Positions 1 through 5,972 are shown, numbered from the stretch's first letter. The stretch: 7,578 nt of DNA from Microbacterium sp. (GCA_003524435.1 DQHP01000040.1:1-7578), one strand, 5' to 3'. Numbers and translations: made by a program. The notes: generated by a model from the letters alone, not told the origin.

Positions 1-139
1 CCGCCGCATCCATTACGGCGGCGCCGACAGCCACCGGGCCTGCCAGCGCGCCACGTCCGACCTCATCGAGCGAGATGATGAGGTCGTATTCACAGAGGAG
101 CTTGCGCTCCAGAGTAAGCTTCGGCGCTGTGACGGTCAT
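1..139 (-). CDS. rnhB: Ribonuclease HII, N-terminal fragment (runs off left edge)
   Basis: Ribonuclease HII cleaves the RNA strand of RNA-DNA hybrids and starts removal of single ribonucleotides misincorporated in DNA; it acts in the cytoplasm on the chromosome. Only the first 46 codons are inside the window. They contain the family's N-terminal catalytic motif DEVGRGALAGP at residues 25-35, where D25 and E26 are expected metal-binding acidic residues. The ATG (139-137) overlaps the lepB stop codon as ATGA, and no good Shine-Dalgarno sequence precedes it, so translation is probably coupled to lepB. The order rplS-lepB-rnhB is common in actinobacteria and supports the call. The remaining catalytic residues and the C terminus cannot be judged here. 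Confidence 0.93.
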   Translation of the reverse strand, partial: MTVTAPKLTLERKLLCEYDLIISLDEVGRGALAGPVAVGAAVMDAA

Positions 140-864
140 TCGGGCTCTGGTACGCCGTTGAAGATGTCGTGGTGGCCATCGATCGTGCCGATGCGATTCA
201 GCGGCCAGGTCATGAAGAAGGCCTTGCCGACGACATCATCAATGGGCACAAAACCGCCGCTGGGAAGGTCGAGGTGCGCGCGGGCATCCTGTGAGCGATC
301 ACGGTTATCCCCCAGCATCCAGAGCGAATCTTCCGGCACCGTCACGTCGAACGGCTCGTTCGATGCCTGGGTGTCTCCCTGAGGAAGATTGAGATATGAC
401 AGCTCATCGATCGGGGCGCCGTTGATCTCAATCTGACCCAGCGAATTGCAGCAGACGACGTGGTCGCCCGGCATGCCGATGAGTCGTTTGACGAGATGGT
501 CTTCACTGTCGGAGGACGAAATACCGATCAGGGTGAGTACCGTGTCGATCGCCTCCAGCAGTGGCGGCCCGTCCGGTGACTTCACATGCGGCGGCAGCCA
601 TCCCCCTGGATCAGAGAACACGAGCACGTCGCCGCGTTCGTAGCCCGTCCAGCGTGGAGTCAACTCGTCCACGAGAATGCGGTCATTCACCAGCAGCGTC
701 TTCTCCATCGACGCCGAGGGGATGTAGAAGGAGCGCACCACAAACGTCTTCACCAAAAACGACACCAGCGCCGCTATGACGATGATGATCAGGACATCGC
801 GCAGAAATACCAAGAATCCACGATGCCTCTTCTGGGGGACATCCGGTGCGGATTCAGTCGTCAT
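136..864 (-). CDS. lepB: Signal peptidase I
   Basis: A membrane-anchored serine protease that removes signal peptides from exported proteins on the outer face of the cytoplasmic membrane, using a Ser-Lys dyad. The 242-residue protein has a short basic cytoplasmic tail, one membrane segment at about 23-43, and then the conserved boxes. PSASM at 49-53 carries nucleophile S52; KRLIGMPGD at 126-134 carries the general base K126; GDNRDRSQDAR at 185-195 is the last conserved box. An insertion-like stretch at about 84-122 separates the Ser and Lys boxes, and a CC pair lies at 138-139. The ATG is supported by GAAGGA (870-875) with a 5-nt spacer. The gene follows rplS but is separated from it by a terminator hairpin, and it overlaps rnhB by 4 nt. 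One membrane anchor is the usual form in Gram-positive bacteria. Confidence 0.96.
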   Translation of the reverse strand: MTTESAPDVPQKRHRGFLVFLRDVLIIIVIAALVSFLVKTFVVRSFYIPSASMEKTLLVNDRILVDELTPRWTGYERGDVLVFSDPGGWLPPHVKSPDGPPLLEAIDTVLTLIGISSSDSEDHLVKRLIGMPGDHVVCCNSLGQIEINGAPIDELSYLNLPQGDTQASNEPFDVTVPEDSLWMLGDNRDRSQDARAHLDLPSGGFVPIDDVVGKAFFMTWPLNRIGTIDGHHDIFNGVPEPE

Positions 865-912
865 CGTATTCCTTCACGGTTCTTCGCGCCGCGCTCTGAC
901 GGCACCATCAAG

Positions 913-934
913 GTTCGCACACTCTCGTGCGAAC
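913..934. repeat. Perfect 8-bp inverted repeat upstream of lepB
   Basis: GTTCGCAC (913-920) and GTGCGAAC (927-934) are exact reverse complements separated by 6 nt (ACTCTC). The element lies 1 nt beyond the rplS terminator hairpin and 48 nt before the lepB start. It could be a regulator operator for lepB, a second RNA hairpin stacked on the terminator, or an mRNA-stabilising 5' hairpin. No T run follows it in the minus direction, so it is not a terminator by itself. The structure is directly visible; its role is unknown. Confidence 0.6.
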
Positions 935-935
935 A

Positions 936-970
936 AAAGCACCCCGGGACGCTGTGTCCCGGGGTGCTTT
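936..970 (-). terminator. Rho-independent terminator after rplS
   Basis: A perfect 15-bp inverted repeat (936-950 pairing with 956-970) closes over a 5-nt loop, with a GC-rich core of ACCCCGGGAC and GTCCCGGGGT. Read in the minus direction, the core stem runs straight into TTTTG, the classic terminator form. It begins 12 nt after the rplS stop codon. The A and T tracts on opposite sides make it potentially active in both directions. It separates the highly expressed ribosomal protein gene from lepB-rnhB. Confidence 0.85.
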
Positions 971-982
971 GTGAGGCTGCGC

Positions 983-1330
983 TTAGTTGTCGCGCTTCTC
1001 TTTGATCTTCGCCTTCTTGCCACGCAGGTTGCGGAGGTAGTAGAGCTTCGCGCGACGCACGTCACCGCGAGTAACGACCTCGATGTGGTCGATCACCGGG
1101 GAGTGCACCGGGAAGGTACGCTCGACGCCCACCTGGAAGCTGATCTTGCGAACCGTGAAGGTTTCGCGCACGCTGTCACCCTGGCGACCGAGGACAACGC
1201 CCTGGAACACCTGGATACGAGAGCGCGTGCCCTCAGTAATGTTGACGTGCACCTTGACGGTGTCGCCGGGACGGAACTCGGGAATGTCGGTACGGAGCGA
1301 TGCCGCGTCGACGGCGTCCAGGATCTGCAT
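983..1330 (-). CDS. rplS: 50S ribosomal protein L19
   Basis: L19 is a large-subunit ribosomal protein located near the 30S-50S interface. The 115-residue product matches the usual family length. Recognisable family blocks are the PEFRPGDTVKVHV region at 17-29, RIQVFQGVVLGRQG at 38-51, the FTVRKISFQVGVERTFPVHSP segment around 58-78, and the basic tail RRAKLYYLRNLRGKKAKIKE at 92-111. The ATG at 1330 gives the family-like N terminus MQILDAVDAASLR. The frame stays open 41 codons further upstream to a TTG, but that extension is rich in Cys and Arg and unlike L19. A GAGAGAGA stretch (1337-1344) with 6-nt spacing is a weak ribosome site. A promoter, a structured leader and a terminator suggest rplS can be expressed alone. 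In E. coli rplS follows trmD; here its upstream neighbour is a membrane protein gene. Confidence 0.97.
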   Translation of the reverse strand: MQILDAVDAASLRTDIPEFRPGDTVKVHVNITEGTRSRIQVFQGVVLGRQGDSVRETFTVRKISFQVGVERTFPVHSPVIDHIEVVTRGDVRRAKLYYLRNLRGKKAKIKEKRDN

Positions 1331-1359
1331 GATCGTCTCTCTCTGCACTCGCCACAGGT

Positions 1360-1418
1360 CGGATGCATGGAATGGAAGGAATAAGTAATGGTGTGCCGAA
1401 CGGCGCAAAATGCATCCG
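1360..1418 (-). promoter_or_regulatory. Structured 5' leader of rplS
   Basis: Between the proposed rplS promoter and its ATG the minus strand holds a 9-bp exact inverted repeat: CGGATGCAT (1418-1410) pairs with ATGCATCCG (1368-1360) around a 41-nt loop. Inside that loop is a small GCCG-TT-CGGC hairpin (1404-1395). Ribosomal protein genes often carry leaders that bind their own product and repress translation, and L19 leaders are known in other phyla. I do not recognise this as one of those families. The stem is seen directly; a regulatory function is inference. The arms contain GGATGC, a hexamer that is over-represented in the window, so chance pairing is possible. Confidence 0.35.
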
Positions 1419-1459
1419 CGGGCTCCCCTGAGGCAGAGCCGGTAACGGCACAAGGGTCT

Positions 1460-1488
1460 ATTCTGCCATGAATCTGGCAGTGCTCCAA
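1460..1488 (-). promoter_or_regulatory. Probable rplS promoter
   Basis: Reading the minus strand, a -35-like TTGGAG (1488-1483) is followed after 17 nt by a -10-like CAGAAT (1465-1460). TGG directly before it makes an extended -10 arrangement. Transcription would start near 1453 and give a leader of about 120 nt. A 5-bp inverted repeat (TGCCA/TGGCA, 1464-1479) sits in the spacer. The match is moderate, but it is the best promoter in the 166-bp gap upstream of rplS. Confidence 0.45.
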
Positions 1489-1496
1489 AAGCGCGC

Positions 1497-1991
1497 TCAG
1501 CGCTCGGTGGCTGGCACCTCGCGGATCACGAACACTTCGCTGTCAGCGCTTGTGTGACGCGCGGCTTCTTCGGCAGCATCCACCGGAGACGACGCCATAA
1601 AGCGGATGCTCTCACGAGAGCCCTTCGCCTCGTTCCAGAGCTGCCATAGCATCAGCCAGAACATCGCCAGTGCGGTCGCGATGGCGCCCGTCAGCAGGAG
1701 CGGGAACCAGGACTGCGGATAGCATCCCACCGCGATCGTGAGCCCGTGCCACAGCGTGAATCCTGCAACGTCCCACCACGACACCATTCGGGTCTCGCGT
1801 GCGGACGGGCGTGACCTAACGAGCATCGTAAGTACGAGTTGGCCGATGAATACGGAAGGGATGGCGATGAACAGCACCCAGAGGAACGCCCATCCACCGG
1901 CGTTAAAGATTCCCCATCCGACCAAAAGCCATAGCGGCAGCACAACGGCCGCTGGGAAGAGCCAGCGATAAAACACACGTCGTAACCACAT
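1497..1991 (-). CDS. Four-helix membrane protein of unknown function
   Basis: I do not recognise a functional family. The 164-residue product has about four predicted membrane segments (roughly 10-29, 33-58, 72-90 and 95-118) that are rich in Trp, Leu and Phe. A basic loop (59-69, RSRPSARETRM) follows helix 2, and a 45-residue hydrophilic C-terminal tail is probably cytoplasmic. There is no signal peptidase site, no transporter signature and no enzyme motif. Similar short proteins in actinobacteria tend to be labelled permease, but four helices are far too few for a major facilitator transporter, so I would not use that name. The ATG at 1991 lacks a Shine-Dalgarno sequence and has TACGAT exactly 6 nt upstream, which suggests a leaderless message. 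It is divergent from map and lies directly upstream of the rplS promoter. Confidence 0.8.
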   Translation of the reverse strand: MWLRRVFYRWLFPAAVVLPLWLLVGWGIFNAGGWAFLWVLFIAIPSVFIGQLVLTMLVRSRPSARETRMVSWWDVAGFTLWHGLTIAVGCYPQSWFPLLLTGAIATALAMFWLMLWQLWNEAKGSRESIRFMASSPVDAAEEAARHTSADSEVFVIREVPATER

Positions 1992-1997
1992 GTCACG

Positions 1998-2003
1998 ATC
2001 GTA
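1998..2003 (-). promoter_or_regulatory. -10 box for a probably leaderless membrane-protein gene
   Basis: TACGAT on the minus strand fits the TAnnnT -10 consensus and is separated from the ATG (1991) by exactly 6 nt (CGTGAC). That places the expected transcription start on the A of the ATG. No Shine-Dalgarno sequence is present. No convincing -35 box lies at the standard distance (GCCGAA at 17-nt spacing). Confidence 0.4.
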
Positions 2004-2077
2004 CGACGCTCTGCTGCGGCTTCGGCGAGTGTTCGCTGTGAGCGACCTCAGTAACTATCGGGGACAATAGAGATAAC

Positions 2078-2084
2078 GAGAGGA
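2078..2084 (+). promoter_or_regulatory. Ribosome binding site of map
   Basis: GAGAGGA ends 5 nt before the ATG at 2090, a standard Shine-Dalgarno placement that fixes the map start. GACAAT (2063-2068) upstream could be a -10 box, but no good -35 partner is visible at the normal distance. map must therefore have a real 5' leader, unlike its divergent neighbour. Confidence 0.7.
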
Positions 2085-2089
2085 ACTTC

Positions 2090-2872
2090 ATGATCGAACT
2101 GCGCACCCCTGCCGAGATCGAAGAGATGCGAGCGGCCGGACGATTCGTTGCCGAGACGCTGGCGACGCTGCGCGACGAGACGAAGATCGGCATGAATCTG
2201 CTCTCGATCGATCGCCGCGCGCACGACATGATCCGTAAGGCGGGCGCAGAGTCCTGCTACATCGACTACGCACCATCCTTCGGCAATGGCCCGTTCGGCA
2301 AGGTCATCTGCACGTCGATCAACGACGCCGTGCTGCACGGACTCCCCCACGACTACACGCTGCGCGACGGCGACCTGGTGTCGCTCGACTTCGCGGTCTC
2401 CGTCGATGGCTGGGTTGCCGACTCGGCTGTTTCGTTCGTCGTTGGAACGCCGCGCGAGGAGGACCTGCGCCTCATCGACACGAGTGAGCGCGCTCTGGAT
2501 GCTGCAATCGCTGCCACGACGGTCGGCAACCGCATCGGCGATATCTCCGCCGCCGTCGCTGCCATCGCCCATGGTGAGGGCTACTCGATCAATACCGACT
2601 TCGGCGGCCATGGTGTGGGTCGCACCATGCACGGCGATCCGCATGTACCCAATGATGGTCGCGCCGGTCGCGGTTTCCCGCTGCGTGCCGGTCTCGTCCT
2701 CGCGCTAGAGCCCTGGTTCCTGGCCACGACGGACGAACTGCGCACGGACGACGATGGCTGGACGCTGCGTAGCGCCGATGGCTCTCGCGGCGCGCACTCC
2801 GAGCACACCGTTGCCATCACCGAAGAGGGACCAATTATCCTCACGGACCGCTCATTCCTCGGGGTGAAGTAG
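2090..2872 (+). CDS. map: Methionine aminopeptidase, type I
   Basis: A cytoplasmic metalloprotease that removes the initiator methionine from new proteins after deformylation. The 260-residue protein has the pita-bread fold signatures and every expected metal ligand: D100 (SLDF), D111 (ADSA), H174 (GGHGVGR), E207 (ALEPW) and E238 (SEHT). H83 (AVLHGLP) and H181 (TMHGDP) occupy the positions of the conserved active-site histidines. It starts directly with the core (IELRTPAEIEEMR), so it lacks the N-terminal extension seen in some actinobacterial paralogues. In many bacteria map sits beside secY and adk; here it stands alone, divergent from a membrane protein and tail to tail with a methyltransferase gene 15 bp away. 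It may be a second copy in this genome, which cannot be decided from this window. Confidence 0.96.
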   Translation: MIELRTPAEIEEMRAAGRFVAETLATLRDETKIGMNLLSIDRRAHDMIRKAGAESCYIDYAPSFGNGPFGKVICTSINDAVLHGLPHDYTLRDGDLVSLDFAVSVDGWVADSAVSFVVGTPREEDLRLIDTSERALDAAIAATTVGNRIGDISAAVAAIAHGEGYSINTDFGGHGVGRTMHGDPHVPNDGRAGRGFPLRAGLVLALEPWFLATTDELRTDDDGWTLRSADGSRGAHSEHTVAITEEGPIILTDRSFLGVK

Positions 2873-2887
2873 CCGCTCCCTACGCCG

Positions 2888-3631
2888 TCAGCGTGTCCGA
2901 TATACAAAGACCTCGGTCACCATGGGGAGCGTGAATATCTCGCGACCTGATGTCGCCGAGTCTGTGTCGAGGATGCTGCCCAGCTGAGCGACCATCCCCG
3001 CGCGGGTTTCTTCGTCCGCGGCGAGGAAGGTGCTGACTGTAAGCCACCGAGCGAGGTAGTCGGCACGACTAATCTGTTCGCTCCAGCGAACCTTCTGCCG
3101 TTCGACGAAAGAGAAGCCGGGCAATTCCTCAGGCTCCGCGTCGGGTGGGAGCGCACCGTCGCTGGTGCGGTACTGCGGATGCGCGACGCGCGAGCACGCA
3201 AGGTCCCACGTGCACTCACGATCCGCCTGGTTCCAGAGCAACCCGATGGTGCCGCCGGGAACGAGCACCCGCCGGATCTCTGCGCACGCAGGATCCCTGT
3301 CGAACCAGTGGAACGCTTGGGCAACCGTGACGACGTCGGTCGAGGCATCCGCCATGGGGATATTCTCTGCACCGCCGATCAGCGCTTCTACGCTCGGGAG
3401 CTTTGCCCGCAGAACCTCAAGCATTGCGTTCGACGGCTCCACCGCGACCACCCGGTCAGCGCGCTTCAGCAACCGTTCCGTGAACTTGCCGGTACCCGCG
3501 CCGAGGTCAAGTGCACTTGATACCCGGACAGGGATGATGGCTTCTGCCGCAGCATCCGGGAATCCTGGCCGGTACCGGTCATACTCTTCGCCGATGTTCT
3601 CGAACGATTTCGCCAGCGCCTGATCAACCAT
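2888..3631 (-). CDS. Class I SAM-dependent methyltransferase
   Basis: A 247-residue methyltransferase with the Rossmann-like S-adenosylmethionine fold. Motif I is LDLGAGTGKF (41-50), the post-I acidic residue is E65 in VAVEPS, motif II is around STDVVTVAQAFHWFD (97-111), and motif III is RVLVPGGTIGLLWN (121-134). The N-terminal AKSFENIGEEYDRYRPGFP is typical of the UbiE/trans-aconitate-methyltransferase-like group (Methyltransf_11/25), which modifies small molecules. The C-terminal third (about 165-247) is the variable, substrate-defining part, so I give no substrate. The ATG at 3631 has no Shine-Dalgarno sequence but has TAGCGT exactly 6 nt upstream, suggesting a leaderless transcript. It is divergent from a small hydrolase (107-bp gap) and converges on map (15-bp gap). 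Shared function with either neighbour is not demonstrated. Confidence 0.9.
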   Translation of the reverse strand: MVDQALAKSFENIGEEYDRYRPGFPDAAAEAIIPVRVSSALDLGAGTGKFTERLLKRADRVVAVEPSNAMLEVLRAKLPSVEALIGGAENIPMADASTDVVTVAQAFHWFDRDPACAEIRRVLVPGGTIGLLWNQADRECTWDLACSRVAHPQYRTSDGALPPDAEPEELPGFSFVERQKVRWSEQISRADYLARWLTVSTFLAADEETRAGMVAQLGSILDTDSATSGREIFTLPMVTEVFVYRTR

Positions 3632-3637
3632 GCTTCG

Positions 3638-3643
3638 ACGCTA
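3638..3643 (-). promoter_or_regulatory. -10 box for a probably leaderless methyltransferase gene
   Basis: TAGCGT on the minus strand fits TAnnnT and is followed by exactly 6 nt (CGAAGC) and then the ATG at 3631, so transcription is expected to start at the start codon. No Shine-Dalgarno sequence precedes the ATG. No TTGACA-like -35 box is visible at 16-18 nt spacing. Confidence 0.4.
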
Positions 3644-3726
3644 CCGTGTCCCACGAACGCGAGTGCGCGTCGGCCGCGTCCGAGAAATGATGAATCGCGT
3701 CAGAGCCAGGCACTTACGGAGCCCGT

Positions 3727-3732
3727 TACGCT
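3727..3732 (+). promoter_or_regulatory. -10 box for a probably leaderless hydrolase gene
   Basis: TACGCT fits TAnnnT and is followed by exactly 6 nt (CGAGGG) and the ATG at 3739. The GAGGG run touches the ATG with no spacer, which is too close to act as a Shine-Dalgarno sequence. The arrangement mirrors the methyltransferase promoter on the other side of the same 107-bp intergenic region. Confidence 0.4.
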
Positions 3733-3738
3733 CGAGGG

Positions 3739-4305
3739 ATGGTGCAGATTGTGGATGCAAGTGCGGATGCGGCGGCAGATGCACCGGTGGCGTTCGTACT
3801 GCCAGGGGCTGGCTACCCCGCGCTGGCACCGTTACTGTACTGGCCGGTGGGGATGCTTCGCGCTGCAGGATGGCGGGTGTACACAGCATCCTGGGACGAC
3901 GCTGATCGTAGCTCCCCCTCTGCACAGCACATGCTTGAGCATGCACTCGACAAATTTTCCGCTGAGGTTCCTGCACTCGACCTCATTGTTGCGAAGTCGC
4001 TGGGCACGTTCGCACTCCCCCGCAGCGTCGATGCAGGCATCGCCGGCGTCTGGCTAACACCGCTACTGAACGTTCCAGAGATCGCCGCTGCGCTCAAGCG
4101 TGCCGATGCCCGACACTTAGTAGTCGGTGGCACAGCAGACCGGCATTGGATTCCCAGCGAGCTGACCGAAACCGGAGCGCAGGTGCACGAGGTCCCCGGC
4201 GCCGATCATTCCCTCCGCCAGCCAGACTGGCAGGATTCCCTCACGATTCAGGCCCAGGTCTTCACTCGCGTCGCTGATCACATCACGTCGGTACGTCCGG
4301 CGTGA
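3739..4305 (+). CDS. Small alpha/beta-hydrolase family protein
   Basis: A compact 188-residue alpha/beta hydrolase. The N-terminal FVLPGAGYP (19-27) is the usual oxyanion-hole strand-loop. VAKSLG (84-89) is the nucleophile elbow with S87, a KSxG variant of GxSxG. GGTADRHW (130-137) supplies the acid D134 and GADHSL (154-159) supplies H157, so the Ser-Asp-His triad is complete and correctly ordered. There is almost no cap domain, which explains the small size compared with typical 250-300-residue members. No signal peptide or membrane segment is seen, so it is probably cytoplasmic. The substrate is unknown; esterase or acyl hydrolase activity is the generic expectation. ATG 3739 appears leaderless; GTG 3742 or GTG 3751 are in-frame alternatives. 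It is divergent from the methyltransferase and converges on the ABC-F gene with a 16-bp gap. Confidence 0.82.
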   Translation: MVQIVDASADAAADAPVAFVLPGAGYPALAPLLYWPVGMLRAAGWRVYTASWDDADRSSPSAQHMLEHALDKFSAEVPALDLIVAKSLGTFALPRSVDAGIAGVWLTPLLNVPEIAAALKRADARHLVVGGTADRHWIPSELTETGAQVHEVPGADHSLRQPDWQDSLTIQAQVFTRVADHITSVRPA

Positions 4306-4321
4306 CCGACGCGCAGCACGG

Positions 4322-5920
4322 CTACGCGAGTTCGATGAGGTCTTGGTACTCCTGACTCCAGATGTCTTCGACACCGTCGGGCAGGATGAGCACGCGCTCA
4401 GGGTTCAGCGACTGCACGGCACCGGGGTCGTGCGAGACGAGCACCACAGCGCCCTCATAGTGCGCGAGCGCGTCAAGGATCTCTTCGCGCGACGCGGGGT
4501 CGAGGTTGTTCGTGGGCTCATCAAGCAGGAGCAGATTCGCGGAGGAGACGACAAGTGTCGCAAGCGACAGACGCGTCTTCTCCCCACCGGAGAGAACTCC
4601 CGCCGGCTTGAGGACGTCGTCGCCCGTGAACAGGAACGAGCCGAGCACACGGCGCGCTTCCATCTCGGTGATGTGCGGAGCAGCGGAAACCATGTTCTGC
4701 AGCACTGAACGGTCAACGTCGAGGTTCTCGTGTTCCTGGGCGTAGTAACCGATCTTCAGGCCATGCCCGTGCTCGATCTTTCCGGTGTCGCCCTCATCGA
4801 CGCCAGCGAGCATGCGCAGCAGCGTCGTCTTTCCCGCACCGTTGAGCCCGAGAATAACCACTTTGGAGCCACGGTCAATGGCAAGATCAACGTCGGTGAA
4901 GATCTCCAACGATCCGTACGACTTTGACAGGCCCGTCGCGAAAATTGGTGTCTTGCCGCATGCCGCCGGCTTCGGGAACCGCAGCTTCGCTACGCGATCT
5001 TCCTGGCGCACATCGTCAAGCCCCGCAAGAAGCTTCTCTGCGCGAGCGACCATCTGGTGAGCAGCGGCGGCTTTAGAGGCCTTCGCGCCGAAGCGAGCCG
5101 CCTGCAACTGCAGGGTCGTCGCCTTCTTCTCTGCGTTCGCCCGCTCTTTCTTGCGACGCTCTTCATCGGCCACCCGCTGACGCAGGTAGTTCTTCCAATT
5201 CATGTTGTAAATGTCGATGTGCTGACGGTTCGCGTCGAGGTAGAAGACGCGGTTGACGGTCTCTCCTACGAGCTCCACATCGTGACTGATCACGATCAGT
5301 CCACCCTTGTAGTTCTTTAGGAACTCGCGCAGCCACACGACGCTGTCCGCGTCGAGGTGGTTCGTCGGCTCGTCAAGGATCATCGTTTCAGCATCCGAGA
5401 ACAGGATGCGAGCGAGCTCGATGCGGCGGCGCTGACCGCCAGACAGCGTCGACAACGGCTGGTCGAGAATGCGGTCCGGCAGCGAGAGGTTGTTGGCGAT
5501 AGAACCTGCCTCAGCCTCAGCTGCGTAGCCGCCTAGCGCTTCAAAACGCTCCATCAGGTTGCCGTAGCGGCGCATGGCCTTCTCAGCGACGGCAGGATCG
5601 GAGTCCCCCATCCGCATGGATGCTTCGGTCATATTGATGTGCAGCTGACCAAGCCCACGCGCATCGAGAATTCGAGTACGAGCAAGGTCTTCGGGGTTAC
5701 CCGTACGGGGATCCTGCGGGAGATAACCGATCTCGCCGCTGCGATCCAGGCGACCGCCGGCCGCCATCTCATCACCGGCGAGCACCTTGGTGAGGGTCGT
5801 CTTTCCTGCGCCGTTACGGCCGACGAGGCCGATTTTGTCGCCGTCGCTCACGCGGAACGACACGTTCTCCATCAGGAGGCGGGCGCCCACGCGAATCTCG
5901 AGGTCGTGCACGGCAAGCAC
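4322..5920 (-). CDS. ABC-F family ATPase (ribosome-associated type)
   Basis: A soluble protein with two ABC ATPase domains and no membrane part, as in ABC-F factors that bind the ribosomal E site and help with stalled translation or antibiotic protection. The 532-residue product has Walker A GRNGAGKT (34-41), signature LSGGQ (159-163) and Walker B ILDEPTNHLD (181-190, E184). Its second set is GLNGAGKT (358-365), LSGGE (443-447) and LLLDEPTNNLD (464-474, E468). The linker at about 240-320 is highly charged and helical, as expected for the tRNA-contacting arm. The C terminus is short, with no extension. The GTG start (5920) gives MLAVHDLEIRVG, which begins right at the first strand of the domain. 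A longer frame to 6076 would run into bioN and upstream of the -10 box. The subgroup cannot be named with certainty, and resistance is not implied. The gene converges on the small hydrolase gene. Confidence 0.92.
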   Translation of the reverse strand: MLAVHDLEIRVGARLLMENVSFRVSDGDKIGLVGRNGAGKTTLTKVLAGDEMAAGGRLDRSGEIGYLPQDPRTGNPEDLARTRILDARGLGQLHINMTEASMRMGDSDPAVAEKAMRRYGNLMERFEALGGYAAEAEAGSIANNLSLPDRILDQPLSTLSGGQRRRIELARILFSDAETMILDEPTNHLDADSVVWLREFLKNYKGGLIVISHDVELVGETVNRVFYLDANRQHIDIYNMNWKNYLRQRVADEERRKKERANAEKKATTLQLQAARFGAKASKAAAAHQMVARAEKLLAGLDDVRQEDRVAKLRFPKPAACGKTPIFATGLSKSYGSLEIFTDVDLAIDRGSKVVILGLNGAGKTTLLRMLAGVDEGDTGKIEHGHGLKIGYYAQEHENLDVDRSVLQNMVSAAPHITEMEARRVLGSFLFTGDDVLKPAGVLSGGEKTRLSLATLVVSSANLLLLDEPTNNLDPASREEILDALAHYEGAVVLVSHDPGAVQSLNPERVLILPDGVEDIWSQEYQDLIELA

Positions 5921-5972
5921 AGAAATGGTCCGTTTCGTCAGAGGGGAATTGCGGCCGAGGGGCCAACCACTC

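Noticed and set aside
913..934. LexA (SOS) box
   Set aside because: The actinobacterial SOS box has GAAC then GTTC separated by 4 nt; here the arms are in the reverse order and spacing.
776..1384. 202-codon open frame on the plus strand across lepB start, terminator and rplS
   Set aside because: It spans the terminator hairpin and is antisense to well-recognised lepB and rplS; a typical high-GC shadow frame.
983..1453. Longer L19 reading frame with 41 extra N-terminal codons from a TTG
   Set aside because: The extension is rich in Cys and Arg, covers the leader hairpin and is unlike L19; the ATG at 1330 gives the normal 115-residue protein.
1487..1503. Possible terminator for the membrane protein gene (GCGC-TGA-GCGC followed by TTTT on the minus strand)
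   Set aside because: The stem is only 4 bp with a 3-nt loop, and the T run overlaps the likely rplS -35 region.
2048..2644. 198-codon open frame on the minus strand opposite map
   Set aside because: It mirrors map codons and covers the intergenic region; the Arg/Asp/Val-rich sequence has no domain pattern.
3165..3623. 152-codon open frame on the plus strand opposite the methyltransferase
   Set aside because: Antisense to a gene with clear SAM motifs; no recognisable protein motif or ribosome site.
5938..5970. Mini reading frame of 10 codons (GTG to TGA) in the ABC-F leader, reminiscent of attenuation peptides of inducible ABC-F genes
   Set aside because: Its GTG lies within about 3 nt of the -10 box, upstream of the expected transcription start, so it should not be in the message; no ribosome site is present.
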